In this document: piece after piece, positions 1-11,303 of the stretch | Position numbering within the stretch: the first letter of the stretch is position 1 | How the letters are laid out: each line of letters opens with the position of its first letter | Source: Myxocyprinus asiaticus | Taxonomy: Eukaryota; Chordata; Actinopteri; Cypriniformes; Catostomidae | Assembly: GCF_019703515.2 (NCBI RefSeq) | Contig: NC_059351.1 | Coordinates: 17,200,001 to 17,264,000, forward strand | DNA: 64,000 bases | Direction: 5' to 3' | Translations under genes and position numbers: made by a program | Notes under the pieces: generated by a model | Told to the model about the DNA's origin: nothing | Databases searched by the model: none | What the model saw: only the letters and a program-made list of their open reading frames with translations

Positions 1-1060
1 ACACCTCTAGTCAATGGCTGTTTCTCAATATGCGTTCTTTTGTGTTCTTACATTCTCGTGGACTCGTTCTACGTCATCATCCTCTGCCCAAGTTCCATTC
101 CAATCCTCAAGAATGCAAGTACAGAGGATGCAGGAAATCACCCGGATGTGTTCACAAGATCAAGAATGCATCGGACGGATGGGGCAAGAACTCGGTACTA
201 CGGTGGCAGACGAAAGACATTTATCGTTTTGTTTTTTCCTCAAGCGTGCCACCATTGACAAGCAGAGGGTTAATCACTGGCATGCCAGCAAGGGTGAGAG
301 AGGATTCGACGATTTTATTCATATAAATTCCGCACCTGCATTCCAATCTACATCTTGATGTAATCCTTACTTATGATCACGCAGCGTGTTTTCATGAGCT
401 GAATGGGAGGCTAAACAAAAAATTAAAATGTGATGAGACTGCAGTATACCCAACAGACTCCTGCAGTGCGCGCAAGCCATTCGCACATCATGAGCCGGCA
501 GCGCTTTGTTCGGTTAACCGCGCGAGTAAATGCGCCCGCTTCGGTTAGGCTGCGCAGATGACAGCCTACATTCCATGTTTCATTTGTTTCTTTTTGCATT
601 CAGAACACCACATGATGTAATAAGGACAACATCACTATTAATCCTTGAGATTTCCAACCCACCATATAGGTACACCCTCTTTAAACCATGGTGACACTCA
701 AAATTACATAAACGATTAAAAGAGAAAACAAACCCACATCGTGTGGTTCAAAAATCTGAGTCTATTCAAAATATAAATTAATCCTGGAAATAAAGTTTTA
801 GGATTTTGCAGGTGCGATTCACCGAAAAGGGCTAAATAGTTGATCGGCTTGTGATGCGCGAATGCCTTGCATGTGCTGCCTGCGTTTTGTAACACTTTAA
901 TATGGTTTATCCTCCCATTCAGCTGACGAAAACTCACTGCATGATCATGAGGAAGGATTACATCATGATGTAGATTGGAAGGCAGGTGCAAAAAACGTCT
1001 TATAAATAAAATAGCCTGCTCCTCTCTTGCTGTTGCTTGCATGCTGGTGATTTTGAAAAA
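1..1060. repeat. Foldback-type interspersed repeat with inverted arms
   Basis: Two related segments face each other: about 283-545 on the plus strand and about 780-1046 on the minus strand. Both carry the same ordered landmarks, such as CCAATCTACATC, GATGTAATCCTT and GCTGAATGGGAGG, with scattered differences, so the stretch could fold into a long imperfect hairpin. Positions 10-280 look like the outer part of the same repeat. The left end may lie outside the window. I see no credible protein; the short open frames are by-products. It resembles fish non-autonomous DNA transposons, but I cannot name the family. Confidence 0.5.
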
Positions 1061-1668
1061 TGTATGACATTATATAAGATATATTTAAGATTCCACACAA
1101 TTTCGTGATCAGTAATAAAATAAGCAAATTTGTGACATTAACCAGTTAACTCATTTTGTACAAAAGGATAGGTTTTCTTTCATTAAAGCACTTTCACAAG
1201 ATGTTCTGTGAAAATTCACATGCAGGATCATGATTATATCATAATCATTGTGTTTTGCAAAAATGTTTCACTCGAAGAGTTATGCTGATAATATCATTTG
1301 TAATTAAAAGTAAACAATTCAATTATAAATATTGCAAAATAGAAATAGTGTGTGTGGGGGGGGGGGTGATTAGCAATTTGCTAATGTAATATTATACTAA
1401 TAATAAATAGCAAAACCACATTTTGTGAATTCTTAGATCAGTTATTAGTGAATAAAATTGTTGTCTAAATACATAACTCTTAGTTTTTCCAACGTTTGTT
1501 GTTTTGATTTCCCATTAGCCAGAGTAACAGACAATTAGTTTCACTCATTAACATTTCTATTGTTAGCATGCTAACAAGCTAGTTATTTTCTTTGAAGGTA
1601 ATCTAATATTTTTGCTGTTGCTTTAACATATGTTACAGCTGATTTTAGAGGTTATGTGTAATACAAAT
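1061..1668. other. AT-rich intronic sequence, no gene seen
   Basis: Part of the erbb4 intron that follows exon 13 on the minus strand. It contains a G-run near 1357 and simple AT-rich sequence. No exon-like open frame flanked by splice sites is visible. Confidence 0.6.
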
Positions 1669-1873
1669 TGTAACAGTATAAAGGATGGGCAAGGAGGAGG
1701 CGAGAACCGGACAAAGCATCAAAGTAATATTTTAATGAAAACTTTAACAAAAATACACAGAACACAAACACACACATGGCAGCTGCATGTGGCTCTCTCT
1801 ACGGCTCAGCCTTATCCCTCTCCTCGGCTGATTAGCCTGATTGGGGCCCGGCCCTGACCTCCTCCTCGTAACA
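1669..1873 (-). repeat. 3-prime LTR of the miniature element
   Basis: On the minus strand it starts TGTTACG and ends CTGTTACA. It aligns with 2391-2628 over most of its length, including the GGATGGGCAAGGAGGAGGCG block (plus strand). An ATTAAA signal lies on the minus strand near 1733. It is shorter than its partner mainly because the CA-rich stretch and a CTTTCTCTCAAACTGCC-type segment differ, so the two LTRs have diverged since insertion. Confidence 0.8.
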
Positions 1874-1890
1874 CTCCTCCCTCCTTTGCC
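1874..1890 (-). promoter_or_regulatory. Polypurine tract of the miniature LTR element
   Basis: On the minus strand AAAGGAGGGAGGAG abuts the TG that opens the 3-prime LTR. This is the usual position of the plus-strand primer in LTR retroelements. Confidence 0.65.
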
Positions 1891-2370
1891 TCAGGCCGGG
1901 GAAGCCCCGGCATGACGTACAGCCCCCCCCCCACACTTCCGAGGGAGGGGCGTTGCCCTTCCAACTGCGCCTGCCGTCAGGCTTTCCCTGCCTTTCGAGA
2001 CCTGGGAGGGAGACAAGGGGAGGGAAAAAAGGAGAGGGAAAGGGCAAGGCAGTGAGAGAGAGAGAAGAGAGAGATAAAAAAAAAAATAGCTCGCCAGTTC
2101 CAAGACACGCCGTCGCCTGGTCCTCGGTCACTCCTCCACCCTCTGGCAGACGACAGCCACTCCTTCCCGGGCAGACAGCAGAGAGTCCTCCAACCCCTGG
2201 CGGATGGAACACCCCAACAAGTTCTGGTGGCCTGTAGCGAGCCCCTCCACCCCTGGCAGCGGCTCCACCACTCCAGGCTGCCGGCAGCGAGCCCCTCCTC
2301 CCCTCGCGGAAGGCTGCTATTTTGGGCGGACGGCAGTGGCAAGGACTCCACAACAGCGCATCCCTCCTCC

Positions 2371-2390
2371 TTCCCAGGTTTTGGCACCAA
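2371..2390 (-). promoter_or_regulatory. Primer-binding-like site of the miniature LTR element
   Basis: On the minus strand the 20 bases following the 5-prime LTR read TTGGTGCCAAAACCTGGGAA. This has the TGG-start form of a tRNA 3-prime-end complement used by LTR retrotransposons. The exact primer tRNA is not assigned. Confidence 0.6.
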
Positions 2391-2628
2391 TGCAACAGGG
2401 TTATGGATGGGCAAGGAGGAGGCGGGAACCGGACGAAGCATCAAAGTAATATTTTATTGAAAACTTAAAAAAAAAGACACAAACACACACACACACACAC
2501 ACACACGGCAGCCGTGTGTGGCTCTCTTTCTCTCAAACTGCCGCATCCGGCTCCACCTTATCCCTCTCTTTGGCTGATTAGCACGACTGGGGGCTGGCAG
2601 GCCCGGCCCCGCCCTCCTTCTCGTCACA
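2391..2628 (-). repeat. 5-prime LTR of the miniature element
   Basis: On the minus strand it begins TGTGACGAG and ends CCTGTTGCA. An AATAAA signal (minus) near 2456-2461 and a (CA)n stretch near 2483-2506 lie inside. It is the longer of the two LTRs. Confidence 0.8.
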
Positions 2629-2761
2629 CAAATGCATTATTACTACAAAATGTTATTTTGTTTTCTGTTTATTCTGAAAAATAAGCAATTAGCTTGATTC
2701 TTTAGCTTAATCATGTGTCTGCCATGTATGCTAGGTAGCTAGCTATTTTTATGTATATATA

Positions 2762-4152
<1,391 letters not shown>

Positions 4153-4285
4153 CCATAATATAAGTTGCAAGATTTAACACATGTTCTGCCCCGGCTGAAG
4201 TATTTACATGAGAGACACTGGTCTGGACCTGGACCCCAGCATCCTGCCTCTGAACACAGTGGATCACACACCATATGCTGTTTAG
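4153..4285 (-). CDS. erbb4: ErbB4 exon 13 (start of domain IV)
   Basis: The 133-bp exon is preceded by TTTTACAG and followed by GTGAGTAAG on the minus strand. The split codon A|CT joins exon 12 in frame. It encodes a cysteine-rich segment reading [20 protein letters not shown] followed by [13 protein letters not shown], the typical CWGPGP repeat that opens extracellular domain IV. In ErbB receptors this domain forms the tether to domain II and leads to the membrane. The length equals the usual length of this exon in EGFR-family genes. A second AG eight bases further in would shift the frame, so I chose the outer one. The exon ends in phase 2; the next exon is outside the window. Confidence 0.93.
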
Positions 4286-4660
4286 CTGTAAAACAAACAC
4301 AAAGAGAGACAGCATTAATAATCAGTCAAGAAGTAATCAATAATATGTATTATAACTCATATGATAAGCATATCTCAATCCAAGTATTGTGCTTGGCATG
4401 ATTACTAAAAATAGGAGACAGACAGACAGACAGGCAGACAAAACCTGGGCTTGTTTCGAGGCTGTTGATCACTGATGTAGATCAGTCTTCTTTGTTTGAT
4501 GGTGTGGAAAAGAGGCTAATAAACGAGCCAGCTCAAGGAGCCATTGATCCCAACCACTTATTATTACACTAATTACATCCAGCTTGACAGTTCTGTGCAG
4601 AAAATGGCTCTCTGTCTGTTTAAATCTTTATTAGCCTCACACATGCAGTTGTCACAGGTA

Positions 4661-4870
4661 ACGTCTCGGGTTACTTGACCATAACCCTTGTTCCCTGAAA
4701 AAGCGGAACGAGATGCTGCGCTTGATTAAGCGCTTATGGGAACGTCTTTAGAAGTGACCAGCTGTGAACATGTGTGCAACACATCAATGAAATTGACTAG
4801 AACCTTTATAGCCTCTGTTGGTGACATCATCAGAATGCGCCAGCACCAGGGGCTATAAATAGATGTGCCA
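4661..4870 (+). repeat. Inverted terminal repeat (3-prime side) of DIRS copy A
   Basis: It carries GCTGCGCTTGATTAAGCG, then a segment ending near CATCATCAGAATGCGCC. That segment reappears inverted at 7770-7940. Confidence 0.8.
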
Positions 4871-4937
4871 CAGGTGCATCATCAGGTATATTTGTCTGAA
4901 GAGCAGTCCTGGGACATCCTCAGTGCGGCAATGAAGC

Positions 4938-5047
4938 ACAGCATCTCGTTCCGCTTTTTCAGGGAACAAGGGTTACGGTCAAGTAACCCGAGACGTTCCC
5001 TGTCAAAAGCTACACTTAATGCTGCGCTTGATTAAGCACTTATGGGA
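4938..5047. repeat. Internal complementary region of DIRS copy A
   Basis: The first half (about 4938-4999) is the reverse complement of the outer left terminus (about 4661-4720), with a single mismatch around GGTTACGGTCAAG. The second half (about 5000-5047) is the reverse complement of the outer right terminus (about 7890-7957). Joining the two termini in one internal block is the hallmark DIRS arrangement, thought to template closure of a circular intermediate. Confidence 0.82.
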
Positions 5048-5130
5048 ATGAGAATACCCATGCCGCCACACTGTGGGTGTCTGGACCCCTTACGGTTGTG
5101 TAGTGTGTGCTCACAAGAACGCGAAAGGTC

Positions 5131-6075
5131 TCAGACATGAGCTTGTGACGTTGACTCAAGGACGTGAGAGCCCGGAGTGGCATGAACATCCAAACTATAA
5201 AATCTTATGAACGTGTGCGGAGAGGACCATCCTGCCACATTACAAACATACTGCAGAGGGGCACCCCTTGCCAAAGCTTTAGAAAATGCGACCTCCCTGG
5301 TAGAATGAGTCCTGATGCCTACTGGCGAAGCTTGACCGCATGCCTCATAGGCAAGGGCAATAGCATCCCTCACCCAATGTGACATTGTCTGTTTTGTGGC
5401 GGCCGCCCCCCTGTTACGGCCCCCATGACAAATGAATAGTTGCCCTGACTTACGCCACCGGCTAGTACGGTGGATGTTGGACTGAAGAGCATGGACTGGA
5501 CACAGTCTGTGAAGTCTCTCCTGATCTGGCATTGTGAACGGCGGAGGACAGAAGGCCTCAAGAGTGACTGGATGTACAGTCGAGAAAGGAACCTTAGGCA
5601 GGTAGTCAGGATGAGGATTCAATATTGCTTTCGCCATTCCTGGGGCAAAGTCTAAGCAGGATGGCAAGACAGACAGAGCCTGCAAATCCCCAATTCTTTT
5701 TAAAGAAGTGATAGCCATAAGAAAAAAACTATCTTTAGAGTCAGGAGCTTGTCAGACACCGACTCTAGAGGTTCAAAGGGGGTCTCAACCAGATCCTCAA
5801 GGACTATAGCCGAGTCCCATGAAGGGATCCTGGTTTTAATGGGAGGCCTCAGTCACATGGCCCCACGGACGAAGCGAGCGAGCAAAGGATGTTTCCCCAG
5901 TGGCACCCCGTCAATCAAAGCATGGTAGGCCGACAGAGCAGCCACATAAACCCTGAGAGTGGCGGGACATGTGCCTACTGATAATTTATCCTGCAGGAAG
6001 TCCAGAACTGAAGCAATCTGGCAATTAACTGGATCTGCATTTTGTGCAGTGCACCACCTTTCAAAGACACCTCAT
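5131..6075 (-). pseudogene. DIRS tyrosine recombinase, frameshifted
   Basis: The minus-strand frame 5718-5131 gives the C-terminal catalytic half: LKRIGDLQALSV, then GIRTHSTRE with the candidate catalytic Arg, then AGWSSPHTFIRFYSLDV with the candidate nucleophile Tyr. The N-terminal core-binding half (about 6075-5720) continues upstream in another frame; LEDLVETPFEPLESV is readable there. The break is a length change in the homopolymer at about 5726-5732. The enzyme family cuts and rejoins DNA by a 3-prime phosphotyrosine intermediate, here to insert the retrotransposon cDNA. Missing pieces relative to an intact enzyme are small, so this is a recent pseudogene. Confidence 0.85.
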
Positions 6076-6468
6076 TTATTGGCATAACTTTTTCTAGTGG
6101 AAGGAGCCCTAGCACTCAGAATGGTCTCAATAACTTCAGGTGAAAACCCAGTGTCCCTCAGTTGGTACCCTTCAGGTGCCAAACATGAAGGTTCCACAGC
6201 TCGGGCCGGGGATGAAATATTGTCCCCTGCGCTTGAGACAGAAGGTCCCTCCTCTCCGGTATCGACCAAGACGAGCCGTCGCAGAGAGAAATTATCTCTG
6301 AGAATCATACCCTGTCTGGCCAATGCAGCGCTATCAGTAAGAGGCAAGATCCTTGTTGACGAAATCTGGCTAGAACTCCCGGGAAAAGAGAAACCGGAGG
6401 AAATGCATACAGGCGCATTTTGGGCCATGTATGCACCATCGCATCCAGACCCAGGGGGGCTGGGTGAC

Positions 6469-7118
6469 TCAGAGAGAAGTAGAGGGGACATTGCCTGTTG
6501 GGAGGCGAAGAGGTCCACTTCTGCTTCGTAAAATCTTAATCAGATTTGTTTCACAACCTCTGGGTGGAGTTTCCATTCTCACGTCGGTATTTTCTGTCTG
6601 GACAGTAAATCCGCTCCCACATTCAGGTATACAGGGATATATACTGCTTTGAGTGACAGGAGCTTGCCCTGGGCTCAAAGAAAAATCTGCCGCGCTAGTC
6701 TGTTTAGCTGGTGCGAGACTGCCGCTGTGTTGTCCACACACACCAGGACATGGCAGCCTCTCAGATGCTGGAGGAAGTACTTCAGGGCCAGAAATACAGC
6801 CATCAACTCAAGACAGTTGATGTGCCAATCAAGCTGATGACCCTCCCATTCCCCTTGAGCTGGACGACCACTTAAGACTGCTCCCCAGCCCGACAGGGAG
6901 GCATCTGTTGTTAGCAATCTGTGATGGCAAGACGCACCTAGAGTGGGACCCAAGGCGAGGAACCGGGGTCTGAGCCACATAGAGAGGGTATGTAGCCCAC
7001 AGCGCGTAACCCTTATCTGCCTTCGGGGATTGGCCCTTGGATGAATTTCACTGGCTTTGAGCCACAACTGAAACGGTCTGATATGCAAAAGGCCCATAGG
7101 TGCCATGAGACCTAACAT
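6469..7118 (-). pseudogene. DIRS RNase H domain with RT remnant
   Basis: The frame 7118-6675 contains LLTTDASLSGWGAVL (first RNase H Asp), WHINCLELMAVFLALK (the ELMA Glu motif) and VCVDNTAAVSH (Asp motif), the order seen in DIRS RNase H. The upstream start MAPMGLLHIRPFQLWL is the C-terminal RT connection. It continues in a shifted frame to about 6469. The polymerase palm with its YLDD motif is missing. RNase H removes the RNA strand after cDNA synthesis. Confidence 0.8.
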
Positions 7119-7666
7119 TCATTGATACTGAAGAACAGCACAAGTAACCACCTCAAGTAATTCCTCAACCGCTTTGTTATCATGTGAGGAACATTCAGAG
7201 GTAGGCAACTCAAAGTCCGCAGACCCAAGAGATTCATCGTCCCCCTCATGAACCGAAGAGGCGCCAGGGCGCACTTCGAGATCACTCGAGGGACAAACTG
7301 GGTCTGGAGAGAGAGCGAGCGATAATGACGGACCCGTCTCTCCCTCCTCAGCCAGATCCATACGCAAGCCCCACGATGGAATGGTGGGTGCTGGCTTTTG
7401 GAAGCGAGACGAGCGTGCAGTGTCTTCACTGTGAACAGCTCACAATGCTCACACTCGCCTCGCTCCAATGCAAGAGCAGCGTGCTCTTCCCCCAAACAAA
7501 CAAAACAAAACTGGTGTGTGTCCGATTCAGCCATAGGACGTAAACATGGAAACACACACCGTTTACTTTGTTGATCGCTATTCTTTTCTTTTTTTTTTTC
7601 TTTCTTTTGTCTTTTCCACACTTGAATGACAGAGAAAGAGAAAGTTTTCTGCACACTGCCTGACAA
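7119..7666 (-). pseudogene. DIRS gag-like protein, N-terminal part
   Basis: The minus frame carries a Cys/His cluster, CFVCLGEEHAALALERGECE followed by HCELF. The same pattern, CLSCLG..H........C..C, recurs in every DIRS gag of this window. The frame is truncated where it meets the RNase H segment. The proposed role is a nucleic-acid-binding capsid-like protein. Confidence 0.7.
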
Positions 7667-7769
7667 ATCTAACTCCTATCAGAAGAACAATAGAGAGCTT
7701 GAGAAGCTGTAGAAGCACAAACACAACACAGAGTGGTCTGAAGACAAAAGACCTGCACCTGTGGCACAT

Positions 7770-7957
7770 CTATTTATAGACCCTGGTACTGGGGCATTCT
7801 GATGATGTCACCAACAGAGGCTATAAAGATTCTAGTCAATTTCACTGACGTGTTGCACACATATTCACAGCTGGTCACTTCTAAAGACGTTCCCATAGCG
7901 CTTAATCAAGTGCAGCAGTAAGTGTAGCTTTTGACATGGAACATCTCATTCCAATGG
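7770..7957 (-). repeat. Inverted terminal repeat (5-prime side) of DIRS copy A
   Basis: The reverse complement matches 4715-4870, including the GACGTTCCCATA and GACATCATCAGAATGC-type blocks. Confidence 0.8.
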
Positions 7958-8934
7958 CCTGTTTCCGGTTTTCTTCAATGACAGATTCACAGTATTTGTC
8001 TGTGGTTTCACAGACAACCATTGATAACACTCAATGGATCGTTATATGACAGAGAAACTCTCTTGGGTTAAAAGCAGACAGGTCTTAGAATATTCAGAAG
8101 TAAGTTTTGGAACAACAATCTTTCCACTAACGCTAAATATATCTTAACATAATGAGTAAATGATTAAAGAATTTAAATTTTTGGTAGAACTATACCTTTA
8201 AGAAGACATTTCAAGGTAAACAGGATTTTCCTTGCTCTTTTAAGAGTTTGGTGTTCTATGCAGACTATGCATAACTAAAACTGAGGTGCAAAAATTGTTT
8301 ATTCCGAAATTATTATGGTAGTGACATTATATACAAAGGACATTATAGTCAGAAGTCTTAAATGCTTGCACAATTGTATATTGTGTGTTCAGTGAACATT
8401 GTATACTATATGCATGTACTAATGTACTGTATATTGTGTATTATGTCGATCATGTGAATACTGTGAAATTGACATTTTATTTGTGGCATGATGTTGATTA
8501 CCACAAAAATAATAATAATTTTGACTTGTTCCTTATATATATATTTATTTGTTTAAATTGTGGTTGCAGTAGGGCAGCTACAAAGGAAGTGAATGGGGCC
8601 AGTCCATAAATATTAGATACACACTGTTTCAGAAATATAATCTCAAGATTATAAACATTATATGTGTTAAAATTATTTTGGTGTGATAACATTGCTTACT
8701 AGCCTTATCTGTACAAAGTTCAAATTTATATCCAAAGTTACATTTTAATATATATACTGTACTTATTACTATACTGTATATCTTCATAGTCATGACAAAG
8801 TAACACCAGTAAACCCTGTAATCTGGTTAATGCTGTAACACTGGTAAATTCCTGCTTTTATTCCACTAAAATAATGTTTACAGGTATAATGTTTGTGTTT
8901 TGAGGCTTTGCATTTGAAACAGTGTCTATTTTAA
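7958..8934. other. Intron 12 sequence, no gene seen
   Basis: AT-rich unique-looking sequence with scattered ATATAT runs. No exon of erbb4 and no coding signature. Confidence 0.6.
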
Positions 8935-9399
8935 CATTTAAAGACTGGAATAATGTACAGATTTAGCTGTTTCGGAAGGAAATTGGTACTTTAATTCACC
9001 AAAGTGGCATTCAGTTGATCACAAATTATAGTCAGTACATTACTGATGTAAAAAAAAAAAAAAAAATTCATTTTTGATAAAATCTAGACAAGCCCAATTT
9101 CCAGCAGCCATCACTCCAACACCTTATCCTGGAGTAATCATGCTAAATTGCTAGAAAATCACTTGCCATTATATCAAACACAGTTGAAAGCTATATTGTT
9201 TGTTAAATGAAGCTTAACATTGTCTTTGTGTTTGAGTTGCCACAGTGTGCAGTAGACTGGCATGTCTTAATATTAGGTCAAAAAAGGAAAAACAAAACAC
9301 AAAAAAAACAAGAAACTTTCTCTAGAAACTTGCCAGCCAATCATTGTTTTGAGGAATGAAGGCTATGCAATGCTTGAAATTGCCAAAAAAAAAAAAAAA

Positions 9400-10381
9400 G
9401 ATTTCATACAAAACTTTACACTTCAAAGACAAAGGACAACTGGCTGTAACAAGGACAGATGTGGAAGGCCCAGATGTACAACTAAACAAGAGGATAAGTA
9501 CATCAGAGCCTCTAGTTTGAGATATAGACACCTAACATGTCTTCAGCTGACAGGGGACTTTTTCCCCTTTTCACCCAATTTGGAATTGCACCCAATGCGC
9601 TTTTAAATCCTTGTGGTCGCGTAGTGATTCACCTCAATCTGGGTGGCGGAGGATGAATCCCAGCTGCATCCATGTCTGAGACCGTCAACCTGCGCATCTT
9701 ATCATGTGGCTTGAGCACGTTGCCACGGAGACTTAGTGCTTGTGGAGGCTTCACGCCATCCACCGTGCCATCCACACTCAACTCACCATGCTCCCCACCG
9801 AGAACGAACTACATTATAGTGACCATGATGAGGTTACCCCATGTGACTCTACCCTCCCTAGCAACCGGGCCAGTTTGGTTGCTTAGGAGACCTGGCTGGA
9901 GTCACTCAACACGCCCTGGGATTCAGACTAGTGAACTCCAGGGGTGGTAGCCAGCGTCTTTACCCAGGCCCCTAGCTGACAGCTTCATTGAATTCTACCC
10001 ACTCAACACCAGTTTCATGTACAACAGTAAAGAGAATACTCAGGGGTGCAGGCCTTATGGAAAAAAAAAAAAAAAAAAAAAGCCACTTTTGAAACAGATA
10101 AACAAAAAGAAAAGGTAAGCGTGGGCAAAGAAACACAGACACTGGACAACAGATAATTGGAAAAGAGTGTTATGGATCTTAACCCCATTGAGCTTTTGTG
10201 GGATCAGCTAGACTGTAAGGTGTGTGAGAAGTGCCTGACAAGACAGCCACATCTATGGCAAGTGCTACAGGAAGTGTGGGGTGAAAACTATCTGGACAAA
10301 CTGACAGCTAGAATGCCAGGGATCTGCGAAGCTGTCATTGCTGCATGTGGAGAATATTTTGATGAGAACTCTTTGAAGTAA
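9400..10381 (+). pseudogene. Tc1-like transposase, interrupted and deleted
   Basis: Readable pieces in order: GRPRCTTKQEDKYIRASSLR (N-terminal DNA-binding side, about 9455-9515), the SINE insertion, then WAKKHRHWTTDNWKRVLW (about 10115-10170), then directly MDLNPIELLWDQLD (about 10170-10215) and a normal C-terminus to the stop at 10379-10381. The jump from KRVLW to DLNPIE removes the first two catalytic Asp regions of the DDE triad and leaves only the final Glu region. The protein cannot have been catalytic. Confidence 0.82.
9554..9973 (-). mobile_element. tRNA-derived SINE with 9-bp target duplication
   Basis: The body is flanked by AGCTGACAG on both sides (9545-9553 and 9974-9982). On the minus strand it starts GGGGCCTGGGTA, like a tRNA 5-prime end. 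It then gives a degraded B-box region and the GAGTGACTCCAGCCAGG and GGTTGCTAGGGAGGGTAGAG blocks. Compared with the usual head, the A-box part appears deleted. A second copy of the same family lies at 21069-21451. Confidence 0.85.
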
Positions 10382-10548
10382 TTTAAGAAGTTCTGAATTT
10401 TTTTTCCTCCAAATTGTAATAGTAATTTTTCACATTATTAATGTCCTGACTATACATTGTGATCAGTTGAATGCCACTTTGGTGAATAAAAGTATCAATT
10501 TCTTTCCATAAGAGCAAAATCTGTATATTATTCCAAATTTTGTCCACC

Positions 10549-10549
10549 A

Positions 10550-10615
<66 letters not shown>

Positions 10616-10630
10616 TTATTTATTTATTTA
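10549..10630. repeat. (TA)n then (TTTA)n microsatellite
   Basis: A long TA run followed by a TTTA run at the edge of the Tc1-like relic. A second TA run lies at 10767-10812. Confidence 0.9.
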
Positions 10631-10765
10631 TTGGTAATCAACATTAATGTGCCAATTGAGCTGAAATTCAATTGAACCTTGAACATTATGTAATGTAAAT
10701 CTAATGTTATGTAAATTAAAGAAAAACAATATAATATTGCTTTTTGCAAGGCTTGAGGAGAGATG

Positions 10766-10813
<48 letters not shown>

Positions 10814-11103
10814 TGTATATATTTCTCATTCTCTTATATCAGTTACACAATTCAATAAGACATCCCAAGATGCAATTTAATTGGTTGTATTTCTAGTATA
10901 AGCAGAATTACAGAATCTGATCCTCAATTATCAGTCTAATTAGTTTTTGTAGAGACTAACTGGTCAAACATGAAAGCTTTCCAAACAAATGCATCACTAC
11001 AAGATTCCAGGATTTTTAATCTGCCTTCAAACATGATATATTATTTAAAACAAATCGGAACAGATGGAGGCAGAGATGCTAGCTGTGATTGTATGACACT
11101 CAC
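10631..11103. other. Intron 12 sequence next to exon 12
   Basis: AT-rich, with a second TA microsatellite at 10767-10812. No coding signal outside exon 12. Confidence 0.6.
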
Positions 11104-11303
11104 TGCACTCTCTAGGGTCTCTGTTGTTTTTTATGAGCGCTCTCTGGGTGCTGGTGCGGAACAGGCCCGTCCAGTTCACTGTATTGTAGAAGCAGAGCTG
11201 ACTGTTGTTGGTTATGTAAACGTTACCAGCGCTGATCTCTCTCAGAGACTGGAACTGCAGTGAAGAGATCCAGCGCTGTTTCAGGATCAGCAGAGAAATA
11301 CCA
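11104..11303 (-). CDS. erbb4: ErbB4 exon 12 (domain III)
   Basis: The 200-bp exon is preceded by TTTTCAAG and followed by GTGAGTGTC on the minus strand. It joins exon 11 through AG|T (Ser). It encodes [20 protein letters not shown], then [20 protein letters not shown] and [11 protein letters not shown]. This is the second half of the leucine-rich beta-helix domain III (receptor L domain 2), which with domain I binds neuregulin-type ligands. The exon ends with the first conserved Cys of domain IV (REC, then phase 1). Length and phase equal those of the family. Substitutions such as KQRW are lineage differences, not damage. Confidence 0.95.

Larger units (their letters stand above)
1669..2628 (-). 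mobile_element. Miniature LTR retrotransposon (TRIM-like), complete with target duplication
   Basis: Two direct repeats of about 205 and 238 bp flank a core of only 517 bp. Both repeats begin TG and end CA. The whole is bounded by a perfect 5-bp duplication, CAAAT (1664-1668 and 2629-2633). Read on the minus strand, a primer-binding-like site directly follows the 5-prime LTR and a purine tract directly precedes the 3-prime LTR. The core is GC-rich and partly low in complexity. A long open frame (1832-2395, minus) crosses it but shows no gag, protease, RT or integrase motif. Such elements depend on proteins from an autonomous relative. The LTR superfamily (Gypsy, ERV or other) is not decided. 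Confidence 0.85.
4661..7957 (-). mobile_element. DIRS-like tyrosine-recombinase retrotransposon, internally deleted (copy A)
   Basis: The ends are inverted repeats: about 4715-4870 on the plus strand matches about 7770-7940 on the minus strand. An internal complementary region sits near the 3-prime end. On the minus strand the order is gag-like zinc-finger protein, RNase H, tyrosine recombinase. The central reverse transcriptase palm is absent; gag runs straight into the thumb/RNase H side at about 7115. At 3.3 kb it is much shorter than usual DIRS elements. DIRS elements integrate with a tyrosine recombinase rather than an integrase, so no target duplication is expected. All frames are damaged, so this copy is inactive. 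Confidence 0.88.
8935..10550 (+). mobile_element. Tc1-like transposon relic (split by a SINE, catalytic core deleted)
   Basis: The termini are degenerate inverted repeats; the right end reads TTTGTCCACCAGTA next to (TA)n. Subterminal blocks such as CACCAAAGTGGCATTCA and TTGATCACAA occur inverted at both ends. The same family occurs in the opposite orientation at 34050-36652. A SINE sits inside at 9554-9973. Confidence 0.8.

Noticed and set aside
1832..2395. 187-codon minus-strand frame as a protein gene
   Set aside because: It spans an LTR and the GC-rich core of the miniature retrotransposon, is low in complexity and matches no family I know.
4278..4285. Using the inner AG as the exon 13 start
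   Set aside because: It gives a TGA a few codons in and the wrong length; the outer AG gives 133 bp in frame.
5131..5718. 195-codon minus-strand frame as a cellular gene
   Set aside because: HSTR and FIRFYSLDV motifs and the terminal repeats identify it as a DIRS recombinase fragment.
9900..9973. tRNA gene on the minus strand
   Set aside because: The tRNA-like head lacks the A-box part and acceptor pairing and continues into a SINE body with a target duplication.
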